This document shows, piece by piece, positions 7,324 through 13,441 of a stretch of 13,441 nt of DNA; the first letter of the stretch is position 1; the number at the start of each line of letters is the position of its first letter. This DNA is from Acidimicrobiales bacterium. Lineage in GTDB: Bacteria > Actinomycetota > Acidimicrobiia > Acidimicrobiales > Poriferisodalaceae. The notes beneath the pieces are model-generated. The model made no database searches and had not been told where the DNA came from. It worked only from the letters and a program-made list of their open reading frames with translations. The position numbers and the translations under genes are program-made. The stretch is from the NCBI GenBank assembly GCA_020439485.1, contig JAGQSP010000195.1:1-13441 (forward strand). Reading direction: 5' to 3'.

Positions 7324-9779
7324 AAGAGGGTCCTTGGTCGGATGCTGTTGGCCCTGTCGACCAACTCGATCCGCAGATCTGGATCTGAGGCCAGCCTTGC
7401 CCGTTCGCGGTAGGCGGCCTCGAGCCCTCGCTTCAGTTCGCGGCGGTCGAGGGGACGGCCGAACAGCGTGACGTTCTGGCTGCCGCGGGAAAGCGCGTCT
7501 GGATCGGTGTCGGCCAGTGCCAGGGCACGCTCGAGGATGTCTGTGGTGAGAGCTGCACGCTCTGCGGCATCGATCTGCAGACGTTCGACCGTGGCGGCGG
7601 CTCGGGCCAGCTCGGCAGGAGTCGGCGCTGTGTCGTGATCGACGGCGGCCAGCAACCTGGCGACCTCGGATTGGGCCGCGCCGTAGGCGGCCGAGCTGCG
7701 TGGAACCCGATCGAGTGCGGCGGCCCCTCCCGCCCGGTCGCCACCGGCTGCCAGGCAGCGGGCCAGGCCGAACGCGGCCGACACGTCGGTGGGGTCGACC
7801 GACACGACCCGTTCGTACAGCTGGGCGGCACGCACCACTTCGCCGGCGGCTTCAGCGGCCATGGCCACCGCCAGCTGGGGTGCCAACTCGCCGGGCACCG
7901 CTGTCCAGACGTTCGAGAACCGCTCGGCTGCCACCACCGCACGCTGCTGGGACAATTCGAACAGGCCCCTGTACCAATCGACGCGCCACTCCCAGGGGTC
8001 AGCCTCGACGATCGAATCCAGCACCGGACCGGGGTCGCGTCCGGCCTCTACCAGGGCCCGAGCTCGGCGCAGCTCGACCTCTCTGGACGAGCCCAGCTGA
8101 CCGCTGGCGATGCCCTGGTCTATGAGGTCGAGCGCCTGCGAGCCCTCGACCTCGTCCATCTCGATGAGAGCCGCCGCCGACGGATCGGCCGGGTCGACCA
8201 GCGTGCGGGGCAGGGCCCTCCACTCGACATCGTGGACCACAGCGTTCGACCCCTCGTGCAACAGGGCTGGGGCGCGGTCGGGCCCGAACAGGGTGCTCGG
8301 TGTCGGCTTCGGTGACGACGTCTCGACCGCAACGATTTCCCTGAGCACGCCGATGAGCTGCTGGCTCATCTCGCCTGCGGTTTGGAATCGGTCGTCTGGA
8401 TGCGGCGCTGTTGCCTTCAGCAAGAAGCGATGAAGAGACTCCCACCGGGCGAACAACGGCTCGTCTGCGGGGCCGGGCAGCGCATGCATGTAGGGCCCGC
8501 TGTGGAACACGAAGTTGAGGATCAACACGGCGAGCGTGCGGCCCACTGTGTACAGGTCTGACTGCACAGAAGGTCCGGCCGAAGCCACCTCTGGAGCTTG
8601 GAAGCCCTGGGTGCCGAATATGGCCGCATCGTGGTCGTCGGCCCGCATGACCGCACCCACATCGATGAGCTTGACACCATCGTCCACCGCCATGATGTTG
8701 GCGGGCTTGAGGTCGTTGTAAACCAGGCCGCGGTCGTGCAGGTATCCGAACGCGGGCAGGATGCCGAGGATGTAGGCGATGGCTTCGGGCACTTCCAGCG
8801 GCAGGGGAACCCCGCCGTTCGACCGCCTGCGGGCTTTCAGCTTCGAGTTCAACGACTCGCCGCCCACATACTCCATGACGATGTAGCCCGACCCGGCGTG
8901 GGTCACGAAGTTGTAGATGTTGACGATGGCGCCGTGTTCGATCTGGGCGAGGAACTGGCGCTCGGCCACTGCGGCCAGCGCCGCGTCGGGATCGGACGAA
9001 TCGATCAGGCCCTTCAGCACCACCCATCGGTCTGACACGGCCTTGTCTCGACCCAGATATATCCAGCCCATGCCGCCGTGGGCGATGGGCCCCAGCACCT
9101 CGTACTGGCCGGCCACCAACTCGCCGGCGACGAGAGCCGGCGCGTTGGACGCAAAGTCGAAAGGGGCCCGACAATTGGAACAGAAACCCTTGATACGGCC
9201 CTCGCGGCCATCGCTGGACCGGCCTACCTGGCTGTCGCACGAGCGGCAGAACCGCTCGTCTTCGGGGGTTACCTCGACGACCTCGGCGATCTCATCGGGG
9301 GTCATCACCGCAGCCGCCGGATCGCCACCGGGTGTGGGGGCCACCGAGACCAGACCCACGCCGAGGCTGGTGCGAGCGCTGGTGGTGCGCGAAGACCCGG
9401 TGCGGCGCCGGCTGCCCGCAACGGTCGCCGAAACCGAAGGCGCCGATGCCAGGGCGATGGACGAGGTGGTCGAGGACGAGCCCGGCGCACCCGTGCCGCC
9501 GGCCGCGCCGCCCGATGGCACCGGCTGAGGGGCGAGCGTGCCGCAGGTGTCGCAGTAGCCGTCGTCGAGAACCGTGCCGGTGCATCCGGCGACGGTGCAC
9601 CCGCCACCACCACTAACTGCGATGGGCGAAGTCGGCGACGCGGGCACGACAGACGGCGGCGCTTGCGGCGGGCTGGGGGCGCTGGAGCCCACCACAGGTC
9701 CGGGGCTGCCGCAGGTGTCGCAGTAGCCGTCGTCGAGAACTGTGCCGGTGCATCCGGCCATGGTGCATGCGGTGCTCAC
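7320..9779 (-). CDS. pknG: PknG-type Ser/Thr protein kinase (zinc ribbons, rubredoxin, kinase, TPR)
   Basis: An 819-residue soluble kinase, longer than M. tuberculosis PknG (750). Two near-identical zinc ribbons lie at residues 5-23 and 61-79 (ending LDDGYCDTCG). A Ser/Thr-rich linker (100-140) contains TTS at 132-134. The PknG rubredoxin follows (C178, C181, C200, C203). The kinase domain (about 225-485) has AHGGMGWIYLG, catalytic K256 in VVLKGL, VYNDLKPANIM with D356 replacing the usual HRD context, and LIDVGAV instead of DFG, both PknG traits. Also PknG-like are GTQGFQAPE, YTVGRTLA and PGELAPQLAVA in the C-terminal TPR region, and the ending NSIRPRTLF. PknG controls glutamate/2-oxoglutarate metabolism through FHA proteins in mycobacteria and corynebacteria. 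The GTG start at 9779-9777 overlaps the upstream stop as GTGA, with GGAGG at 9786-9790. An in-frame extension to 10799 is a shadow of the upstream gene. Confidence 0.95.
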   Translation of the reverse strand: MSTACTMAGCTGTVLDDGYCDTCGSPGPVVGSSAPSPPQAPPSVVPASPTSPIAVSGGGGCTVAGCTGTVLDDGYCDTCGTLAPQPVPSGGAAGGTGAPGSSSTTSSIALASAPSVSATVAGSRRRTGSSRTTSARTSLGVGLVSVAPTPGGDPAAAVMTPDEIAEVVEVTPEDERFCRSCDSQVGRSSDGREGRIKGFCSNCRAPFDFASNAPALVAGELVAGQYEVLGPIAHGGMGWIYLGRDKAVSDRWVVLKGLIDSSDPDAALAAVAERQFLAQIEHGAIVNIYNFVTHAGSGYIVMEYVGGESLNSKLKARRRSNGGVPLPLEVPEAIAYILGILPAFGYLHDRGLVYNDLKPANIMAVDDGVKLIDVGAVMRADDHDAAIFGTQGFQAPEVASAGPSVQSDLYTVGRTLAVLILNFVFHSGPYMHALPGPADEPLFARWESLHRFLLKATAPHPDDRFQTAGEMSQQLIGVLREIVAVETSSPKPTPSTLFGPDRAPALLHEGSNAVVHDVEWRALPRTLVDPADPSAAALIEMDEVEGSQALDLIDQGIASGQLGSSREVELRRARALVEAGRDPGPVLDSIVEADPWEWRVDWYRGLFELSQQRAVVAAERFSNVWTAVPGELAPQLAVAMAAEAAGEVVRAAQLYERVVSVDPTDVSAAFGLARCLAAGGDRAGGAAALDRVPRSSAAYGAAQSEVARLLAAVDHDTAPTPAELARAAATVERLQIDAAERAALTTDILERALALADTDPDALSRGSQNVTLFGRPLDRRELKRGLEAAYRERARLASDPDLRIELVDRANSIRPRTLF
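9540..9758 (-). repeat. 51-bp direct repeat encoding duplicated zinc ribbons (9540-9590 and 9708-9758)
   Basis: The two 51-bp copies differ at one base, C/T at 9573 versus 9741. They are offset by 168 bp (56 codons) and encode the core of the two N-terminal zinc ribbons of the kinase. The intervening 117 bp, coding for a Pro/Ser/Ala-rich linker, is not repeated. Near identity at the DNA level suggests a recent duplication or gene conversion. Confidence 0.9.
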
Positions 9780-10975
9780 GTCGAGCCTCCATCCGAAGCC
9801 TTGCGCAGGCCGTCGCCGTAGCGTTCCACGAGGCTTGATGCTCGCGCCACATCTACGGGCGCGGTGAACAGTTCGTTGTGTGCCGAGTCGGCCAAGTCGG
9901 CTAGGTCTGGGTGGGTGACCGCGGCGATTCCCATCGCTCTGGCCTTGGCCCGGTATGCGGCAAGGCGGCCGCGGAGCTCGTCGCGGCGATCGAGGCCGGC
10001 GCGGTTGGCGGACAGCGCCCGTTCGAGCTGGTCGGCGACCGCCTGAGCGGTGCGATTCCAGCGGCGGAACTCGGCCAATGCCACCGGGCCCATCGTCGCG
10101 ATCGAGGTGGCCTGTTCGGCCAAGCCACCCACTCCGTCGATGATCTGCGGGCCTGGTGGCTTTATCAACTCGCCGGGGGCGGCGATCTTGGCCTTGGCCT
10201 CGGAATAGGCTGCCGCGGCTTGGGCTCGCAGCAACCTCAGCGACGCCAGACGCTTGTCGATGCCCGCCAGCTCTGCGCTGAGACTGGCGGCCTCGGCCAT
10301 GAGCGCGTCGACCCGATCGGCGGCGTCTTCGACGGCGGCGTCGAGGTCGCGCCCGGCGTTTGGGCCCACCGCCAAAGGGTCGGTCAGCACGATGCGGTCG
10401 AGTTCTTCGAGTGCCAGGCGAGCCGCCGCCATTTCGGCTGGTTCGCCCACGCCGGCCTCTTGAAGGTGCTGCCCCATCGACGCGAGCGAACGGCGTGCCG
10501 CATCGAGCCTGGGCAGCACCCCAGACCAGATCGAGTCGATCTCGGCCACGGCGTCTCGAAGCGGGCCATAAACCGCACCCATGCGCTCGATCAACTCTTC
10601 GACGGTTATCGACCTCGTGGTTGTCTTGGGGTCGAGCATCCCTCGTTCGCCCAGGGGCACGTCGTCGGTCGACAGCACTACCGACCGGCCGGCCAGCAGC
10701 TCGCGAAGTTGTTGGGCCCGCTCGCCCCTGGGCCGACCCTGCTGACGCAACTCTCCGGCGCGATCGACGATGTCGCCCAGCTGCGTCAACCACCGCCACA
10801 ACAACGGGGCGGCCTCGAGCGCAGCTCCTACGCGGCCCACGGTGGCGGGGCCGACATCACCGTTCGACAAGATCTCGTACGCCCGATGGTTGTCTAGGTC
10901 GACCAGGTTCGCGGCGATGCGGCTGTGGGCGACGCGGTAGCGCTCGAGTAGTGCGTCCAGCTCGTCACCGTTCAT
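9776..10975 (-). CDS. Helical/coiled-coil protein of unknown function, first gene of the kinase operon
   Basis: A 399-residue protein that I do not recognise. It has no signal peptide, no membrane helix and no cysteine motif, and is predicted cytoplasmic. Most of it looks alpha-helical: residues about 125-270 and 300-360 are rich in Ala, Leu, Glu and Arg with heptad-like spacing, consistent with coiled coil. A Pro-rich break (KPPGPQIIDG) lies near 272-281. Residues 118-131 (TTTRSITVEELIER) hold a small Thr cluster. The start is ATG at 10975-10973. There is no Shine-Dalgarno, but a TAACAT -10-like hexamer sits 10 nt upstream, so the message may be almost leaderless. Its stop overlaps the kinase start, and it lies divergent to the GlnX-like sensor. 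By position it could be an adaptor between sensor and kinase; this is inference only. Confidence 0.85.
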   Translation of the reverse strand: MNGDELDALLERYRVAHSRIAANLVDLDNHRAYEILSNGDVGPATVGRVGAALEAAPLLWRWLTQLGDIVDRAGELRQQGRPRGERAQQLRELLAGRSVVLSTDDVPLGERGMLDPKTTTRSITVEELIERMGAVYGPLRDAVAEIDSIWSGVLPRLDAARRSLASMGQHLQEAGVGEPAEMAAARLALEELDRIVLTDPLAVGPNAGRDLDAAVEDAADRVDALMAEAASLSAELAGIDKRLASLRLLRAQAAAAYSEAKAKIAAPGELIKPPGPQIIDGVGGLAEQATSIATMGPVALAEFRRWNRTAQAVADQLERALSANRAGLDRRDELRGRLAAYRAKARAMGIAAVTHPDLADLADSAHNELFTAPVDVARASSLVERYGDGLRKASDGGST

Positions 10976-11017
10976 GGCGCGGCCGATGTTAACCGTGATG
11001 AGTAGAGTTCGGCCTTG
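10976..11017. promoter_or_regulatory. Compact divergent promoter region between kinase operon and sensor operon
   Basis: Only 42 bp (39 bp if the sensor begins at TTG 11015) separate two divergent operons. On the plus strand TAGAGT (11003-11008) fits TANNNT and would start transcription around 11015-11018, at the sensor start codon. On the minus strand TAACAT (10991-10986) lies 10 nt before the ATG at 10975. Neither gene has a good Shine-Dalgarno, which fits leaderless or near-leaderless mRNAs, common in actinobacteria. Matching -35 boxes are not evident and would fall in the opposing promoter or gene. Confidence 0.5.
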
Positions 11018-12250
11018 ATGTCGTCGAAGCCGACCCTCTCGACGCCACGGCTGTTCCGGCTGTGGGCGGTGCTATGTGTGCTGGCCGCTGCAGTCGCGGG
11101 CGTGGTGGGGTTCATCGCCACCTCGAGCCTGGTGTCGTCGACCGAACGTATCCGCGACAACTCGGGCCCAGTACTGGTGGCCACCCAGGACGTCATCGCC
11201 AGCGTCGCCGAAGCCGATGCCGCGTCCACCGCCGTCTTCTTGTCCGGCCAGGACCAGGACCGCTCGCAACGCCTGCTGTACGAAGAGGCATTGGCCAGAT
11301 CCATCTCGCAGGTCGAGGAGGTGGCCAGGCTGATTGGCGACGACGACACGGCCCACCTGTCGTTGAAAGACGTCGCTGCGAATCTGGTTCGATACGCAGG
11401 CCAGGTCGAGGCGGCACGAGGCGCCAACCTGAACGCCGAGGCCGGGGCCGACGATTTGTTGCGTGCCGCTCTGGCCACCGTTCGAGACGACATCTTCCCC
11501 CAGATCGATGTGGTTGCTGCCCGTGCCGACACCCAGCTGGCCGACGACGGCCGCGGACTGGTGCCCACGGTGCTGGCCGTGGTGGCGGCCGCAATGGCCG
11601 GCGTGGTCATGCTGGCGGCGAACGGCGTGGTCCGCAGGCGCACCAACCGGCTGTTGAACCCCGGCCTGGTCGTAGCCGGTCTGATGCTGTTGGTGTTTGC
11701 CCTGTGGGTTGCGGTGGCCTCGGCCAGCCGCAGCGCCGAGCTGGACAACGCCGAAACCGGAGGGTTCGACACCATCGCGGCGACTGCGCGTATCCAACAG
11801 GCCGGGTTCAGCTACAAGACCGCCGAAGCGGTGTCGATAGTCGACGGTCGCTCCGACCCAGGCCTCGACGCCCAGGCCGCCGAGGTACAGGCACTGTTGG
11901 CAGAGGCGGGGGCCTTGGCCGACTCCGACCGGGAAGACGCCGCAGTTGCCGAACTGGTGGTGCGCTGGGATCGCTACCTCGAGGTCAGCGATCGCGTCGA
12001 GCAGCTGTTGGCATCGGGCGACGCATCAGGGGCCCGTGTTGTCGCATCGGGCGAGGGCAACTCGGCGTTCAATGGGTTCAACACAGCGGTCGAGAGCGTG
12101 CTGCTGGACAACCGGACCCAATTCGCCGAAGGGGTGCAGGCCGCAACTGCAGCGCTGGGGTATCTCAGGGTCGCATCGGTGGTGCTGGCCGCAGCAGCGG
12201 CCTTGGCCGCGTGGTTCGGCTTCCAGGCCCGGATAGGTGAGTACTCGTGA
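11018..12250 (+). CDS. GlnX-like membrane sensor with two extracytoplasmic helical domains
   Basis: A 410-residue membrane protein with four hydrophobic segments: about 14-35, 181-203, 215-236 and 384-402. Between segments 1-2 and 3-4 lie helical domains of about 145 residues each, resembling four-helix-bundle chemoreceptor ligand domains (for example YAGQVEAARGANLNAE near 126-141). This topology, with no cytoplasmic output domain, is that of GlnX (Rv0412c), which in M. tuberculosis links the binding protein GlnH to PknG. Here the next gene is a solute-binding lipoprotein and the PknG operon is divergent, so the same role is likely. I chose the ATG at 11018; a TTG at 11015 directly before it is equally possible. 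Its stop overlaps the next start as GTGA. No HAMP, kinase or methyl-accepting domain was seen, so it is not an ordinary chemoreceptor or histidine kinase. Confidence 0.85.
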   Translation: MSSKPTLSTPRLFRLWAVLCVLAAAVAGVVGFIATSSLVSSTERIRDNSGPVLVATQDVIASVAEADAASTAVFLSGQDQDRSQRLLYEEALARSISQVEEVARLIGDDDTAHLSLKDVAANLVRYAGQVEAARGANLNAEAGADDLLRAALATVRDDIFPQIDVVAARADTQLADDGRGLVPTVLAVVAAAMAGVVMLAANGVVRRRTNRLLNPGLVVAGLMLLVFALWVAVASASRSAELDNAETGGFDTIAATARIQQAGFSYKTAEAVSIVDGRSDPGLDAQAAEVQALLAEAGALADSDREDAAVAELVVRWDRYLEVSDRVEQLLASGDASGARVVASGEGNSAFNGFNTAVESVLLDNRTQFAEGVQAATAALGYLRVASVVLAAAAALAAWFGFQARIGEYS

Positions 12251-13401
12251 AGCAGAATCTCTCAACGTCCGGCCGCCCGGTGTCGCGACGAACCTTCATC
12301 GCCACCGCGTCTGCGCTGCTGCTGGCCGCATGTGCCAACGATCGACGCACCTTCGACCTGGGCGGGCGTTCGGAGCTGTCGATCTGGAACTGGGCTGACT
12401 ACGTCGACCCCACCGAAGACGGCGCGGTCGGATCGGTCGACCGGTTCGCTGCCGACACAGGCATACGCGTCTCCTACGACGATTCGTACGAAGACAACGC
12501 GGCCGCGTTCGACGACGTCATCGCCCCGGCTCTGGGCGGGGGAGGGCGGGTCGGCTACGACATCATCGTTCCGACCTACTGGTTGGCGGCGCGGATGCTG
12601 GACCGCAACTGGCTCGAGCCCATACCTCTGGAGATCGTGCCCAATCACGTCAACATCGATCCGTCGTTCCTGACGCCGTCGTGGGACAGGGGGGCTCGGT
12701 TCAACATGCCGTGGCAGGCGGGCATCACGGGCATCGCCTACAACCCAGAGCTGACCGGCGGTCGGGTGCCTACGGTTGCCGACCTGTTCACCACACGTTT
12801 CGACGCCGGCATCGGCATGGTTCGAGAAATGCGCGAGACCGTGGGCCTGGCGATGCTGGTCGACGGCAACGACCCCACCCGACCCACGCTCGACGCTGCG
12901 ATGCAAGCCCTGGACCGAATCGAGGCCGCGGCGACGTCTGGGCAGGTGAACCGATTCACCAGCTTCCAGTTCGCCGACGGGTTGGCTTCGGGCGAACTGG
13001 CCGCCGCGATGGCGTGGTCTGGCGACATCGTGCAGCTTCAGCGCGAACGCCCCGACATCGAGTTCGTGATACCCGACGAGGGTGCGATTCAGTGGTTCGA
13101 CACCATGGTCATTCCCAAAGGCGCAGCCAACGTGGCGGCCGCGGGCGAGTGGATGAACTTCGTGTACGACCCGGCCAACGCAGCGCAGCTGACCACCTGG
13201 GTGCAGTACATCTCGCCCGTCATCGGGGTGCGTGACGAACTGGTGGCACTGGGCGGAGAATCCGCCCAACTGGCCGACAACCCGATTCTGTTTCCCGACT
13301 CGACCACCAGGCAGCGGTTGTACACGTGGGGCTCGATGCCCGAGGTCGACGAGTTGGCGGTCGAGGAACGATTTGCGTCGATCATCGGGGAGGGCGAGTG
13401 A
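12247..13401 (+). CDS. PotD/PotF-like solute-binding lipoprotein (Tat signal)
   Basis: A 384-residue periplasmic-type binding protein. Residues 13-29 carry a twin-arginine motif (SRRTFI) and a lipobox LLAAC with C29 as lipidation site, so it is exported folded and anchored to the outer face of the membrane. The mature protein resembles spermidine/putrescine-binding proteins: LSIWNWADYVDP (44-55), YDIIVPTYWLAARML (104-118), MPWQAGITGIAYN (154-166), AMAWSGDIVQLQ (254-265) and WFDTMVIPKGAANV (283-296). W283 and D285 align with E. coli PotD W255 and D257, which contact polyamine, supporting but not proving a polyamine ligand. The GTG start at 12247 overlaps the sensor stop and has AGGTGA upstream (12235-12240). 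Mycobacterial GlnH in this position belongs to a different, amino-acid-binding family. Confidence 0.9.
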   Translation: MKQNLSTSGRPVSRRTFIATASALLLAACANDRRTFDLGGRSELSIWNWADYVDPTEDGAVGSVDRFAADTGIRVSYDDSYEDNAAAFDDVIAPALGGGGRVGYDIIVPTYWLAARMLDRNWLEPIPLEIVPNHVNIDPSFLTPSWDRGARFNMPWQAGITGIAYNPELTGGRVPTVADLFTTRFDAGIGMVREMRETVGLAMLVDGNDPTRPTLDAAMQALDRIEAAATSGQVNRFTSFQFADGLASGELAAAMAWSGDIVQLQRERPDIEFVIPDEGAIQWFDTMVIPKGAANVAAAGEWMNFVYDPANAAQLTTWVQYISPVIGVRDELVALGGESAQLADNPILFPDSTTRQRLYTWGSMPEVDELAVEERFASIIGEGE

Positions 13402-13441
13402 CACCGACGGGGCCCGAGTACCGCATGCACCACTACAGCGA
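13398..13441 (+). CDS. Start of an unidentified coupled gene (3' end beyond window)
   Basis: A GTG at 13398-13400 overlaps the binding-protein stop as GTGA and is preceded by GGAGG at 13389-13393, a good Shine-Dalgarno. It opens a frame beginning MTPTGPEYRMHHYS that runs off the window. Fourteen residues are too few to identify it. In a transport operon the next gene would often be a PotA-type ATPase; in a sensing-only locus it could be anything else. An alternative ATG lies at 13425. Confidence 0.6.
   Translation, partial: MTPTGPEYRMHHYS

Noticed and set aside
9780..10799. N-terminal extension of the kinase to 10799 (1159 residues)
   Set aside because: The extra 340 residues are Arg-rich and overlap the helical-protein gene in another frame. 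The GTG at 9779, with GGAGG and a GTGA overlap, gives a natural start just before the first zinc ribbon.
11018..12250. Chemoreceptor or histidine kinase
   Set aside because: The helical extracytoplasmic domains suggest it, but there is no HAMP, signalling or kinase domain. The four-segment topology and context fit GlnX better.
12262..13404. A 380-codon minus-strand frame opposite the binding protein
   Set aside because: It has no recognisable motif, and the plus strand carries a Tat signal, lipobox and PotD motifs in one continuous frame.

Overview
The window looks like a very G+C-rich actinobacterial chromosome. It has GTG, TTG and apparently CTG starts, almost no intergenic DNA, a PknG-type kinase beside a GlnX-type membrane sensor, and many soluble proteins with zinc ribbons. 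A deep actinobacterial lineage such as Acidimicrobiia is my guess; nothing here fixes the species. No mobile element, CRISPR array, rRNA or tRNA was seen.

Layout. (1) 1-1451, minus: the N-terminal 483 codons of a membrane-anchored or secreted FG-GAP/VCBS repeat protein that runs off the left edge. (2) 1519-4265, minus: an overlapping pair, an IlvX-like thiamine-diphosphate enzyme followed by an MFS transporter that seems to start at CTG. (3) 4266-4490: a 225-bp spacer with a terminator-like hairpin and a perfect 12-bp inverted repeat. (4) 4491-10975, minus: a five-gene operon encoding a helical protein of unknown function, a PknG-type Ser/Thr kinase, a PP2C phosphatase, a cytoplasmic VWA protein and a zinc-ribbon/FHA protein. 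All four junctions are 4-nt NTGA overlaps. (5) 10976-11017: a tiny divergent promoter region. (6) 11018-13441, plus: a GlnX-like four-helix-bundle membrane sensor, a PotD-like Tat lipoprotein, and the first 44 bases of another coupled gene.

How it may work. In mycobacteria GlnH (solute-binding lipoprotein), GlnX (membrane sensor) and PknG (kinase) form a nutrient-sensing route that controls the FHA protein GarA and glutamate metabolism. Blocks 4-6 look like a fuller, self-contained version: binding protein, membrane sensor, kinase, opposing phosphatase, phosphothreonine-reading FHA protein, and two possible adaptors (VWA and helical). The striking difference is that the binding protein belongs to the polyamine-binding PotD/PotF family rather than the amino-acid-binding GlnH family. 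This could be a polyamine-sensing (or at least non-glutamate) branch of PknG signalling. That reading rests on family knowledge and gene context, not on anything measured here.
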